A stretch of DNA of 64,000 nucleotides from Prorocentrum cordatum (GCA_963575745.1 CAUYUJ010017840.1:80345-144344); one strand, 5' to 3'; shown: positions 1 through 10,430, counted from the first letter of the stretch. Program-made: numbers and translations. Notes: a model not told the origin generated them from the letters alone.

Positions 1-249
1 GGACCCTACAACGGTTCATTCCCATTGAGGGAACTGCCTCGTTGGAAGACAACCGTTTGAAGACCCTGAAGCATGCCAAAACAATGTTCTCGGGATTCTA
101 ACGCCGCGGATCAACCTGACTTCTGGCGTCCTGACGACCCCGAATCGTGCCAGCGCGCCATTTTTGGGACTTCAACACCGCGAATCAATATAACGGATGT
201 ACCCTCAGAATCCCGGATCCTTCCAATATCATTGTTGATACGTTGCTCA

Positions 250-700
250 TGGTAAGGAAAACCACCCGCCTTCCACCCGTGAGCCTCTAGTATTTTTTTC
301 AAAACGAATGTGCGCGGCGCGAAGGCGAGTGCCACAGTTTGAAAACCACCCGCCGTCAATCCGTGAAACTCGTGCACATCTTTTAAAACGAATGTGCGCG
401 GCGCTAATGCGAGAGCCAAATTTTGCAAACCACCTGCCCTCAACCCGTGACATTATTTCAACGAATGCGCGCGGCGATAAGGCGAGAGCCACATTTTGAA
501 AACGACCCACCCTCAATCCGTGAATCCATTGCAAATGTTTAGAACGAATGTGCGCGGCGCTATGGCGACAGCCACATGTTCAAAACCACCCGCCGTCCAC
601 CTGTGAAACTCATGTACTTTTTCACAATGAATGTGCGCGGCGCTGAGGCGAGAGCCAGCCACATGTTGAAAACCACCCGCCTTCCATCTGTCAAAATGCT
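250..700. repeat. ~84-bp degenerate tandem repeat, six copies
   Basis: The block AACCACCCGCC recurs at 260, 344, 428, 501 (diverged), 584 and 671, giving spacings of 84, 84, 73, 83 and 87 bp. Each unit also carries GAATGTGCGCGGCGC and a 'CCGTGA' segment. Open frames on both strands across the block are shadows of the repeat. A single related unit occurs at 33071-33140. Confidence 0.9.
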
Positions 701-814
701 GACACTTCTTAAGCTGCAGAGCCATACATGGTAAGGAAGTCCCTGGCGAAACGCCCGGCCCGCCCTAAAAATTGGTTTCGGGGTGCGACGGGGAGAAGAC
801 TCTTAGATGGAAAA

Positions 815-1334
815 AAAGGAATGGAGGAGGAGGAGGAGGAGGTGGAGGAGGAGGAGGAAGAGGAGGAGGAGGCGGTGGAGGAGGAAGGAGCAGGGGGGAG
901 GGAGGAGGGAGGAGGGAGGGAGGGAGAAAGGAGGAGAAAGAGGAGGGAGGAGGAGGAGAAGGAGGAGGAGGAGGCAGGAGGAGGAGGAGGAGGGAGGAGC
1001 GAGGAGGGAGGAGCGAGGAGGGAGGAGCGAGGAGCGAGGAGGGAGACTCTGGAGACTCTGCCTGATCGCGTAGCGATATGAAGGAGCGAGGAGGGAGGAG
1101 GGAGGAGGGAGAGAGGATGGAGGGAGGAAGGAGGAGGGAGGAGGAAGGAGACAGGAGGGAGAAGGGAGCAGGACCGAGGAAGGAGGAGGACGAGGACGAG
1201 GACGACGACGAGGACGAGGACGAGGACGAGGGGATTGACAGGATGAGAAGGAAGAGGAGGAGGAGCAGCAGGAGGAGGAGGAAGAGCAGGAGGAAGAGGA
1301 AGCGGAGGGAGAGGGGAAGGAGGAGAAGGAGGAA

Positions 1335-1335
<1 letters not shown>
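815..1335. repeat. GGA-rich purine microsatellite
   Basis: An almost uninterrupted purine tract on the plus strand built from GGA, GGAG and GAC variants. It is interrupted only near 1040-1085 by a short mixed segment. Open frames here encode poly-Glu/Gly/Arg, or poly-Ser/Pro/Leu on the other strand, and should not be read as genes. Confidence 0.95.
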
Positions 1336-1397
<62 letters not shown>

Positions 1398-1480
1398 GGG
1401 ATGGGGATGGGGATGATGATGATGATGCTGATGCTGATGCTGATGCTGATGCTGATGATGATGCTGATGCTGATGCTGCT

Positions 1481-1511
<31 letters not shown>

Positions 1512-1680
1512 CTGATGCTGATGCTGATGCTGACGCTGATGCTGATGCTGATGCTGATGCTGATGCTGATACTGATGGTGATGGTGATGATGATGCTGAT
1601 GATGATGATGGTGGTGGTGGTGGTGATGATGATGATGCGGCTGGTGCTGATGATGATGACGATGACGATGATGATTTCAC
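1336..1680. repeat. GAT/GCT trinucleotide microsatellite
   Basis: About 345 bp of ATG/GAT repeats, passing from pure GAT through GGGGAT to GATGCT and GGT variants. One frame reads as poly-Asp/Ala and runs into non-repetitive sequence, ending at a TAG near 1716. The poly-Met frame is an artefact. It abuts the GGA tract exactly, as the GAT and GGA arrays at 19.4-20.5 kb also do. Confidence 0.95.
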
Positions 1681-1699
1681 TTCGTCTATCCCTCAGAGA

Positions 1700-2600
1700 T
1701 CGGGGTTCATTGCATAGGGCGTTCAGAGGGGGTCCCTGGGGTCGGACGGGTGGCGACGCAGGATGGAGGATCAACTTGCAACTGGAGCGAGAATATTTAG
1801 ATCAACTCGAAAATAAAGCGAGGATTTGGATCACATCCCGGCGATCATGCACACAATAGGACACCATGACAATATAGACTATGTTATTTGAGTGTCAAAG
1901 CAATGTGATAGCAGAGCTTTGAAATGGATCAAAAGCGGCACATCAACAACACAACGAGCAATCCAATTAGCAGCACGACCAATAGCAACACCAACAACAA
2001 CAGCACAAGCAGACCATATCCGCACCAACACATAAGCTTCCCATGGTCTCAATTCACCAGTGCGCCCCAGAAATCAAACGGCTTCGCCGAATCGCACGCC
2101 CAGACTTGTCTCGTGGAGGCGGGCCCCGACGGGGGCAGGCGAGAGCAGTGTTTTGAAAAGAGGCCACAGGGATTCCAATTACGTACCACTATTTCTGTAA
2201 TTATTATGGTTGGCTTCCATGACATCGTTGCCATACATGACGTCGCCGTCGTCGTCAATAGCATCGTGCTCCTCGTCGCCGAACCTTTCAGAAGAGTCGC
2301 ACGCACGGCGCGGTGGGCGGATAAAACGGGAGACGGGTAGGCTCGGAGAGGGGCAGGAAGTCTAGGAGAGAAACGCTGATGAGGGTGGAGGAGGGGCGAA
2401 ACGAGGGGGGGGCGATCGAGAGAATGCGGGGGCCCTAACGGCGATGGAAATGATGATGTATCCTATATGTGGTAACAGCTGCGGCCAATATTTTGGGGGC
2501 GAGTGGTAACATGTGACACTCGAGCGACACATGGGCATTGTGTATTCAAGCCCGTCAACAACTGGGACAAATAACAGAAACATCAAACTTCAAGCAAACG
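1700..2600. other. Gene-poor stretch with an antisense exon-like patch
   Basis: No convincing gene on the plus strand. A CAA/AAC-rich low-complexity segment lies at 1935-2010. On the minus strand, 2306 to 2187 reads as an acidic stretch (Phe-Gly-Asp-Glu-Glu-His-Asp-Ala-Ile-Asp-Asp-Asp-Gly-Asp-Val-Met) that ends at a donor-like G|GTACGT. It may be an isolated exon; I see neither its partners nor a clear acceptor. Confidence 0.3.
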
Positions 2601-2607
2601 CAATTCT

Positions 2608-2625
2608 TCCGTAGCCATTTTGGCT
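2608..2625 (+). other. Spliced-leader relic
   Basis: TCCGTAGCCATTTTGGCT matches the first 18 of the 22 nt of the dinoflagellate spliced leader; the usual CAAG end is replaced by TACC. In dinoflagellates the leader is added to mRNA 5' ends in trans, so a genomic copy next to an open frame usually marks reintegration of a processed mRNA. It sits 21 nt upstream of the first in-frame ATG (2647) of the following gene. I see no other copy on either strand. It is not a leader RNA gene: no GT donor follows the match. Confidence 0.8.
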
Positions 2626-2646
2626 TACCAGCCGCACGTGGTGCGG

Positions 2647-4053
2647 ATGGAGCTGGACGATGTGCTGCAATTCGGCCAACTGGGCATCCCAGATATAGAT
2701 ATCGTTGTTGATGACGCCGCAGCTCCTCCAGCTCCGCCCGAGAGAGATGTCGTGCCAGCTCCAGGTGCTGCACCAGGTGGGGCACCAGATGGCGCTGCTC
2801 CAGGTGCTGCACCAGCGCCTGAGGCGCCGCCTGCCATGGGTGCAGCGCCAGGTCATGAGGGCATAGATTATGCATTGGCTGCATTACCACCAGTGTTGAA
2901 CCCGAGGAATGTTCGTTTTCAGTGGAGGTCGAAGAGCCACATCGAGCACGCACGGAGATTCTTGTCCAAGAACCGTTTCAATAAAATGAGAAAGCAACGA
3001 GACGACGAACGAGCTGAAAGCCGTCATACGCTGCAGGCCATTCGAACGATGATTCCCGATGCAGCCAAGATGCTTGGATATCCCAAGACGAAGCAGTTCG
3101 GCAAGAGAAAGGCACCCGTCCTCCCAAGTGACATGACAATAGCTTGCCGCGCTGCTCATCTGCCTGCGCAGTCAAATCTCACCATAGGGGTCAAGCACAG
3201 ACGGCTCATACTCGCAGCCACGAGGATTATTCATAGGAGGCAGGAGCAGAGTTTGCAGGCCATGCTGGAAAAATCGAAGGCAGCTTTGAAAGGAGTGCGC
3301 GATGAGAAGGGCCATCGGGGAGTTCACGTCTCTTACTGCCACTTGTGGGACGAGGTCGCTGCCAAATTCAGATGGAAACCTACCAAAAAGTTCATGGGCA
3401 GCAGGACCGTCGCCAAGCCGACGCTGGTCCAGAGGGGCTGCGTCACGTGGTGCTTGTTCGACGCTCGGAGGCCCTTGGCACGAGGATTCAGAGAGCATTG
3501 GCTGGTGAGGCCGAGAGCGGTCGAGGGGACATCAGCTCAATGCATGTACCCAGGAGTGCAGCAGGGGATTCCACGGAGATTTCGGATCGATGATGCTGCA
3601 GAGATGGCCGCTTTAAGCAATCAGGTGACATCATATACGTTCATGGCCATGGGCGACAAAGCAGGTTCCAACGTTGTAATGATGAAGAACTGGGGGAAAC
3701 AGCACGAGGAGCTGCCCAAGGCGCCCAATATTCTATATTGGCCTGGTTGCTGTGGTATTCATATTCACCACAGGGCTAAACTACAAATCAAGGGTTGCCG
3801 CCAACATATCATGAGACACTACGGCATCGCTCAGATCCAGAAGCTGCAGACCACTGCGACTAGAATCACGAAGAGCATCGAGAAGTTAGTCAACCAGAAA
3901 TGCAAGCGGCAAGTCGGCAGGTCCCCAGCCGGTGAGTATTCCGTTTTTTTCACTTGGTGGACACGATTTTCAATTTCAATGCCAAGCACCATGAACGTAA
4001 GACTGGCCACTCCAAGCAGTGGCACGCCTTCCGACACCTGTGCGACGTTGTGA
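2647..4053 (+). CDS. Frame-disrupted transposase-like protein, N-terminal segment
   Basis: First open segment of a large gene directly after the leader relic. The start is the first ATG, 21 nt after the leader match; the frame is open a little further upstream only through a TTG. Residues 1-80 are Ala/Pro-rich, 90-200 are basic and helical, then comes a conserved-looking globular region. It holds Asp272 (CLFDARRP), Gly-Asp337-Lys-Ala-Gly-Ser-Asn and Cys369-x2-His372 in a CCGIH context. An acidic residue followed by a C-x2-H motif recalls RNase H-fold transposases of the hAT type, but that is a hypothesis. Sensible coding ends near 3945 at a run of seven T; sequence then continues in another frame. 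No function is proven. Confidence 0.55.
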   Translation: MELDDVLQFGQLGIPDIDIVVDDAAAPPAPPERDVVPAPGAAPGGAPDGAAPGAAPAPEAPPAMGAAPGHEGIDYALAALPPVLNPRNVRFQWRSKSHIEHARRFLSKNRFNKMRKQRDDERAESRHTLQAIRTMIPDAAKMLGYPKTKQFGKRKAPVLPSDMTIACRAAHLPAQSNLTIGVKHRRLILAATRIIHRRQEQSLQAMLEKSKAALKGVRDEKGHRGVHVSYCHLWDEVAAKFRWKPTKKFMGSRTVAKPTLVQRGCVTWCLFDARRPLARGFREHWLVRPRAVEGTSAQCMYPGVQQGIPRRFRIDDAAEMAALSNQVTSYTFMAMGDKAGSNVVMMKNWGKQHEELPKAPNILYWPGCCGIHIHHRAKLQIKGCRQHIMRHYGIAQIQKLQTTATRITKSIEKLVNQKCKRQVGRSPAGEYSVFFTWWTRFSISMPSTMNVRLATPSSGTPSDTCATL

Positions 4054-4700
4054 ATGGCGACTGGCGCGAGGAGAAGTGGGTGCACTGGTGCCACGACGAT
4101 GCGACAGGGCAGCCATGCTGCAAGAGCGAGGCAGAGACAAAGGCGAAGGTCACGGCCGCCGTGACCGACGCACTGTGGGGGCGCCAGGACAAAGTGCCAG
4201 CAGAGAGCAGGTGGACCAACACCCTGCCCAATTTCAAACAGACGATCCTCAGGCGCATCATATACCGAGTTGGTCTGGATTGCTTTTGCAATGATTTCAA
4301 AGATGGCGAAGGCGACGGCGAGCTTGGCGACAAAATGGGGGTAGACGGCGAGATCAGGGACGATTTTTTCGCGATGGTCAACCGCATCAGGTCAAAAAAA
4401 ATCAAAGAGTATTTCCAATCGGACGAGATGGTATGGCAGTTGGGAGTCTACGTCATTATCCTCGATGCCGCTGATAGGCACTTGCTCTATCCATTGATGG
4501 AGGATCCGATTCAAGATGACGCATCTCAGCCAAGCAAAATGGACAGGCTGCTTGATCCGCATGGCAGCAAGGTTGCCGACTGCTTCCACTTCCTCGTGGA
4601 TCTGCTGATGGTGTGGACAAACAGGGCAACGGCGCATCACCCATGGACAGTTGTGGAAGCTACGGGGGCGCCGATGGACTCGGACTCGTCTGTCGAGTGC
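3936..4700 (+). CDS. Frame-disrupted transposase-like protein, middle segment
   Basis: Continues the gene from the previous segment in another frame. The change lies at the T7 run (3944-3950), or at a donor-like GTGAGT at 3932 if an intron is involved. The segment is rich in Trp, Cys and His (a Trp-x3-Lys-Trp-x2-Trp-Cys patch, then ATGQPCCKSEAE) and contains RWTNTLPNFKQTILRRII, followed by a charged helical domain with an LGVYVIILDAADRHLLYPL core. I recall closely similar sentences in anonymous dinoflagellate proteins but cannot name a family. Coding sense appears to pass to the third frame between 4660 and 4715, near a GGGGG run. Two opposite single-base shifts are typical of either decay or homopolymer errors. 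Confidence 0.5.
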
Positions 4701-6084
4701 GCTTTACAGGAGGTACGAGCTCCGCCTGTCATCATGGCCGTACAAGTTGTATGCCTTTGTGAATGAGAAGTATACTGAGGACCACAAAACGAACATCGCG
4801 AATGAGCTTCTCAATGCTGACAACGACGTGCTCGACGTCTACAGTCGCGGTGTCCGTCGCCTGTGCCCAAGTCTATCAGGCCTGCTGTCATTCGACTGCT
4901 ACGCAATGCTGCTCAGCGACTTCAGATCCCACCCGTACGGCATCGACTTCGTGGAGAGGCTCAACAAACAAGTGACGCATAGGGCTACACGGCAGGGTAC
5001 GAGAGGTAAGAATATGTCCTACGCTTCCAGGGAAGACCTCATGATGCAAGCGGCTGTGACTCATGTTCACCGCGGCGGCTTGCACCCTCTTAAGCCCACT
5101 TGCATGGGGAGTTCGGGGAGCCATGAAACGTTGCGTTACAACCCGTTGCTGGTGAATCAGATCGCACGCATCCCAGATCATGCAGCGGCGGCTTCGGTAC
5201 CGACTTGTTCGGCCCCGGGCAATGGCGAGGTCGATGCGGTGGTGGGGTGGTCAGGCGACGCATTCGCAGACGACGGCATCGTGGCGCAGCGGGAGGTTCA
5301 AGATTGCGCGCTGCAGTTGCAACCGCGCACCCAGCCCAACGCAGTGCGCACGCGCGTCGGTTTGAGTGTGTTTCTGCTCGAGCGCAACAAGTGGATGAAC
5401 GCGGCGAGGGAGTTCAAGGGGAAACCTTTGACAGAGGGGGAGGTCAAGCACCAGCATGAGGAGTTCCGCAAGATGTGGGACGCCATGACTTCTGATGAGT
5501 ATGATGTCTTTAAGGAGGCGCATGACCTGTGGAGGCATTCTCCGCAGAGCTCCACGGCCGCGGCGCTGCCAGAATATCAGCCGATGTGGGGCGGGGGGTG
5601 CCAGAGCACGCCCATCTCGCCACAGGAGTTTGCTGACTACGTGAACGAGCATGGCTGGTCATCGCACGCCGGCGCGCTGGACGCCGACGAGTCCGAAGTC
5701 GGAGTTCCACGAGATCGTGCTTACAATGAGGACGAGGGGAAGGAGTACGACCTCTGGGGCCTACTGCGACGGGCACGGAATGCCAACAGGCTGGGATCCA
5801 GATGCCCGCAGGCGTTCAGCATCATCGAGGCTGGCATCTACAATTTCATCGTGAGCGTTGGGAAGGCCGTCGCAGATGAGGGAGACTTGATGATCATGAT
5901 CGACGGCCCCTCTGTCGGGGATGCAGGCGCATTTTCGAGGAGGCTCGCGCTGGTCACTGGCACGACATACAACCCCCACATCTTCGACATCACTGAGCTG
6001 GAATTCGAGGGCTCGATCAATCCGCAGGCCGAGGTCGCTCGGGTGCCGTCGGCAAACGCTCTCACAGAATTGGTGGCGTCCTGA
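4680..6084 (+). CDS. Frame-disrupted transposase-like protein, C-terminal segment
   Basis: Third open segment of the same gene, in the original frame. It runs from SSALYRRYELRLSSWPYKLYAF onwards (from about 4695) to a TGA at 6082-6084. The frame is open from 4651, but only the part after the frame change looks coding. Nucleotides 5359-5532 encode a helical, Lys/Glu/Trp-rich stretch (from GLSVFLLERNKW to FKEAHDLW) whose pattern resembles an HMG-box-like helical domain; this is weak. The last 100 residues form a hydrophobic alpha/beta-looking region with DLMIMIDGPSVGDAGAF. Its natural end is uncertain because another frame (6087-6308) stays open downstream with an Asp-rich extension. Confidence 0.5.
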
Positions 6085-6086
6085 AT

Positions 6087-6308
6087 GTGGTGCACGACGA
6101 CGAAAACGACGACGACGGCCCCGACGACGACGACGACGCCGACGGACCCTCATACTATAACTTCCAACAAAAGCTCTGGTTCGGGGGTCCACCCCGAAGG
6201 CCCCCAGGGGGCAGGCAGATGCCACCCTCGCCCTCGCCCGCGCCCTCCGCAAACGACGCGATGACGACGGCCGCATCGAAGACGACGAGAGACGACGACG
6301 ACCAGTAA
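6087..6308 (+). other. Asp-rich open extension after the transposase-like gene
   Basis: After the stop at 6084 a different frame continues with VHDDENDDDGPDDDDDADG, then SYYNFQQKLWF, then a Pro/Arg-rich tail ending in DDDDQ and a stop. It could be the frame-shifted acidic C-terminus of the preceding gene or a GAC microsatellite that happens to be open. The Tyr/Phe-rich part between acidic blocks argues mildly for coding. Confidence 0.3.
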
Positions 6309-6326
6309 CGATAGAGGATAGAGAGA

Positions 6327-6368
6327 TAGAGGGATAGAGAGTGAGAGAGAGAGAGGGAGAGAGACAAG

Positions 6369-6415
<47 letters not shown>
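6327..6415. repeat. GA microsatellite
   Basis: GAGA repeats with short GATA and GGGA interruptions, pure (GA)n from about 6376 to 6412. A second GA-rich segment lies at 6540-6590. Confidence 0.9.
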
Positions 6416-6416
<1 letters not shown>

Positions 6417-6675
6417 AACAATAGGATGGGGATTATTCAACGGCACGCTTGTGAGACGATCCGAACCAAGGCTGCACGCGAGAACATACAACATAAGATG
6501 TACGCGTGCAAACATTGGGGGAGACATACAGACATACAGAGAGAAATCGGGGGAGAGAAAGACAGGGATAGAGAGAGAAAGAGAGAGGGGAGGCACCTCG
6601 AACGCGTTACGAGACAGTGCACGTATTCAGGACGCCACCTAGTCTGCTTCAGCGGCTGCCAACTGGACCCGATAG

Positions 6676-7791
6676 ATGCTGGAACTACCTTGCGATGTGC
6701 GTATATCGTTCAGATCTTGCAAGCTGCATGCGTTGGAACCTGTGTGGCACACTCCCGCGGTGTCCACATGCACGTCAGACGAGTGGATTGCGAAGTGCTT
6801 GAGCGAGATGCAGTCGATGAAGTTGCATCGCATGACTTATCACGTGATCACCCCGACGGACTCGCTGGAGTGGTCTCGCATCACGGGCCAGGAGTTGCTG
6901 GGCGACCTCTGGCTGGATGGCAAAGTGAAACCATTACAATTTGGTCAGGCACATTCTAGAGACGCCTTCGAGCGCGGGCAAGCCTATACCAAGAAGATGG
7001 GCACGGACCCCTTCAAAGATCAGGGCACCTTCGAGGGCGCGCTTCCCCGAAGGCGTAGCTCTGGCCGAGGCAGCGGCGGCGCGGCCAGAGGTCGAGGGGG
7101 CAGGCGCAGCAGGGGCAAGCAGGCTGCCCATCGCCCGCAAGCCATCGCCGACGAGGAGCCGCCACAGCAGGAACACACTGGCGGCGAGGGCAGCAAGGAG
7201 CACGCCGACATCGACATGAACGATGGCGCCGAGTCGGTGGAGTCTGCTAGCGAGCTGGAGGCATCGTACGGGGAGCTCGGAGCCCAGGCAGGTGGCGAGA
7301 GCAGCGATGACGGTCCAGGTGCTGGTGCTGGTGTCGATCCAGATCTTCAAGCGCAGCTGGAGGAAGCCTTTCGGGCTGCGTCCAACGACATGGGCATGGA
7401 GGGCGACGGCGCGGGCCCGCCCGCGGATCCTGATGGCGGAGGCGGCGCTGGCAGTCCAGAACCCCAGCCGCGGCAGGAGTTGCGCCCGCGCTTAGCAGGG
7501 CACTTCACCCTGCATGGGCGCGATGTCTTGCGGATCCAGCGCGGGAAGCCTGCAGGGTCCGCGTGCGTGAATTGCTTCCGTCACACAAGCTGCTCGCTCA
7601 CCATGAGCCTTGCTCGCGCCCCCGACGATGAGGTGCTGAAGCAGTGGTTGTTCGAGACTCCAGCGAACCCGCCGAAGGCGACGAAGGAGCAGAAGAGGAC
7701 CCTGGCTCGCAAGCACATGAACATCGGGAAGCGGAGGTGGCACGCTCGCCCGCCGCCGCCGAGCGACACCGAGGGCGAGGCCGCTTCATGA
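6676..7791 (+). CDS. Hypothetical protein with RGG-like region and CCHC-type motif
   Basis: Open for 371 codons from an ATG at 6676, ending at TGA 7789-7791. Residues 1-115 look globular (DEWIAKCLSEMQSMKLHRM, then WSRITGQELLGDLWLDGKV). Then comes an Arg/Gly-rich stretch at about 117-150 (RGRGGRRSRGK), then a long acidic Ser/Glu/Asp-rich linker. The C-terminal domain (about 275-365) contains GHFTLHGRDVLRI and Cys-x2-Cys-x2-His-x2-Cys from nucleotide 7564, a possible zinc knuckle, then a basic end. It lies 590 bp after the transposase-like gene on the same strand and in the frame of its first and third segments. It may be the 3' part of the same transcription unit, with the GA-repeat interval as an intron. 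Function unknown. Confidence 0.5.
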   Translation: MLELPCDVRISFRSCKLHALEPVWHTPAVSTCTSDEWIAKCLSEMQSMKLHRMTYHVITPTDSLEWSRITGQELLGDLWLDGKVKPLQFGQAHSRDAFERGQAYTKKMGTDPFKDQGTFEGALPRRRSSGRGSGGAARGRGGRRSRGKQAAHRPQAIADEEPPQQEHTGGEGSKEHADIDMNDGAESVESASELEASYGELGAQAGGESSDDGPGAGAGVDPDLQAQLEEAFRAASNDMGMEGDGAGPPADPDGGGGAGSPEPQPRQELRPRLAGHFTLHGRDVLRIQRGKPAGSACVNCFRHTSCSLTMSLARAPDDEVLKQWLFETPANPPKATKEQKRTLARKHMNIGKRRWHARPPPPSDTEGEAAS

Positions 7792-7879
7792 TGTATTCAG
7801 GTTGCCCGCCAATGTGTGTATTGGCACGTTGTGGCAACGCAGTTTGACTTGAATGTTCGATGCGTGTGCATCGTGGTGC

Positions 7880-8115
7880 AAAGAGTAAAACCACAGCATA
7901 AGCCATCTTGGACAATCTTGGCAATCACGTTGGGAACAACATTAGCAATGTTGGATGCCATCTTGGACCGTCTTGTAACCGTGCGGTGCAGATAATATAA
8001 CGTGCCGTCTTGGAATCCGTATCTCTCATATTGGAAGCAGTCTTGGGCCGTCCTAGACAGTGTATTCAGCCATCTTGGACCGTCCTGGAGAGTTCCTGAA
8101 CGCCGAGGGTGCAGG
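7880..8115. repeat. Degenerate CATCTTGGACCGTC repeat
   Basis: Variants of CCATCTTGGACCGTC recur near 7900, 7958, 8038 and 8071, with intervening TTGGAA and ACGTTGGG variants. The segment is more AT-rich than its surroundings. No gene is seen between 7792 and 8420; 8210-8395 is a pyrimidine-rich low-complexity stretch. Confidence 0.6.
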
Positions 8116-8399
8116 CGATGATAATGAGAACGAGGATGATGAGCAGGACGGGGGCCCCCAGGGGACCCTCCCCCCTGAGCAAACTCCCCAGTAGTCCACG
8201 ACAAGCCATTGAAACGCTACCACCTACCCTCTTCCTCCTCTCGCCCACTCCTCGCGTTCCTGCTCCTCCAGTACCCTTCGCCTGTTTCATTATCGCCTTC
8301 CCTCTCCTCCCTCCTTGTCCTCCTCCTGCCCTCTCCTCGCCTTGACCCTCCGCGTACATCCATCCTCGACTTCGCTCTCCTCATCCACGCGCGGCGTTA

Positions 8400-9440
8400 A
8401 AGGCTCCGGTTTTGTGAGGCAGCTTGGCCCCCCCCCAAAGCTCCTGGTTCTGGCGCTGCCGTCCCGAGGGGGCTCCGTCCAAGCAAGCGCGTTTAGCCGA
8501 TCATCTGCTCAAGCTCCTCATCTGTCAACATGGGAGCTGGGATCGGCTGGGGGAGCGGCGGTGTTGGGGCGTTCGCGCGGCCGAGCCACTCGACCGTCAG
8601 CCTACCGCACCGCTCTATCACAACGATTCCGCAGGGCTCCCAGAACACCTTACAATGGTAAGGGGGAGCGGTGGGGGAGGATGGAGGGGGAAGGAGACGG
8701 AGGAGGAGGAGGAGGTGGAGGTGAGACAGGGTCGGGCAATTTAGGGACAGGGGAAGGCGAGGAAAAGGAGAAATGGAAGAGGGAGGAATCTACAGGGCCT
8801 TGCGGAAGTGCCACCAGAGGATGAAGTCTATGACAGTGTCCCTCTGCTTTCTACACGTTTTCGCAAGCATCCGCACTCCGAGGGCCAGCACATTGGAATC
8901 CTTTATTGGGCCCCTCATTCCAAGTTGCCCCCGTGACTCATATCACCCACCCCCTCCTCCTCGCCATTGCCCCGCACATACACCCTCCCCCTCTCCCAAT
9001 CCCCACTTCCCCTGGCCGTTGCCCTTTCGACCCCATCCCCATCGCAATGGCCCTTCCGCCACTCTCCCGGGATAGAGCCAAACGGGTCGTTTCGGGACGT
9101 CAGCTTCTTGGGGCTGCTTCGATTATCATGGGGCCACGTCGGCCAGCGTTCGCACTCATCCAACTCCCAGATCGTGGCGGCCCATTCTCAATCCCATCTT
9201 CGTCGCTCATCGTCGTCGGTTTTCAGCTCACTTACGAGCAGATGCGAACGAATGCAGCTATCAACGCAACCGCTGCACGCACCAACAGGCAGCCTGTAGG
9301 GGTTCTTTCCCAACGAGCCCGCACACGCACACACGCACACACACACACACACACACACTCAGGCAAACATATAATCAATGCACATAGTGGTAAGCTTAAG
9401 CGCTACTTTAAACAGCATCACCATAACAGCCCAAATTATG
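8400..9440. other. No gene recognised; G-rich and C-rich low complexity
   Basis: 8660-8790 is purine-rich (GGA/GGGA), 8930-9050 is C-rich, and 9325-9358 holds an ACAC microsatellite. Open frames cross these blocks in several phases without recognisable domains. I see nothing else here. Confidence 0.5.
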
Positions 9441-9454
9441 CGCAAGTATGATAA

Positions 9455-9665
9455 AATATGACCTGTCCTGATGGTGTGTGTGGTCTGATGTTAATGGTAT
9501 GCGATGGTATGACAAAGTGTGAGTGTATGGTGTGGTGTGCGATGGTATGATGGTAATGGTGTCCTGATGGTGCGTGTGTGATGGAGTGATGGCTTGTCCT
9601 GATGGTGTGCGATGATATGATAAGGCATGATCGCATCATAAAAACGCAAGCGGTGTGTGTGTGGC
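9455..9665. repeat. TGATGGTGTG minisatellite
   Basis: Short repeats of the type (C)TGATGGTGTGCGATGGTATGA; 'CCTGATGGTG' recurs at about 9468, 9563 and 9599. The order is degenerate. The minus-strand open frames here (His/Thr/Ser-rich) are repeat artefacts. Confidence 0.8.
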
Positions 9666-9689
9666 CCGATGGTAAAAGCACCTCCCCCA

Positions 9690-10430
9690 TCCACCCCCTC
9701 GGACGTCCCTTTGGTAGCCCAGGTTGGGTTGTCAGAGCTCCTGAGACGCCTCGGAGAAGCCTCGGGGGAAACCTGCCAGAGGCCCTTCAGAACATTGTGA
9801 GAGGCCCTTGCAAGGCGTTGGTACCACTCTTGCATAGCTCAACATATTCCGAGAAGCCTTCGGCAATCATCGGGTAAACAAACTTCTGAGAAGTGTTTGG
9901 GGGGCCGAGCAGAAGCCTTTCAGGATGCAACCAGAATCCTCTCGGAAACTGCATCAGCGCCCCTTCCCAGCGCGCGGCCGTCATTGCTGCTCCCCCCTCT
10001 CACCACCGCCAGCCCCCCTCTCACCACCGTCAGGCGACTTCGCGGACACCGCAGCCAACGCCGTGAGACCATGCTCGCAATGCCTACGCGGCCTGTGGGG
10101 TTCTGCTCGCAATGCCGCGAGGCCCTGCTCACTGTGCCAACCTGCGCAAGTGCGCGCACTCTGACCCGTTGCCGTGGCCGCACTGGCAGCCCAGGCCGCG
10201 TCGCGCGCTAGGTCAATCGAGCCTGGGCCTGCATTTCTGTATGCCTGCCGCTCTCGGCCTGGTGAAATCCGCCTCCCGCAAGTCGATTGGCGATGCCGAC
10301 GCCAGCGACCTGAGGTGGTTTCTGAGCCCTGCGCCGTCGCAAATGCAAGTTGATTTCAAAAGTCGCCCACCGAGAGGTCGCAAGATCGAGTTGATTTCAA
10401 AAGCCGCGCACCAAGGAGTCGCAACTTGAA
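9690..10430. other. Gene-poor, short palindromic GAGAAGCCTC-type motifs
   Basis: The segment to about 9955 holds several GAGAAGCCTTC/GAGGCCCTT-like motifs in both orientations, similar in style to those at 34330-34480. Then follows a GC-rich stretch with two local repeats (CCCCCTCTCACCACCG at about 10000 and 10013; GCTCGCAATGCC at about 10073 and 10103). No gene is supported. Confidence 0.4.

Noticed and set aside
709-1680. Minus-strand 323-codon Ser/Pro/Leu frame
   Set aside because: Pure translation of GGA/TCC and GAT/ATC repeats; the complementary and shifted frames are equally open.
1924-2340. 138-codon plus frame
   Set aside because: Its first part is a CAA/AAC low-complexity tract and the later part overlaps a better minus-strand acidic frame.
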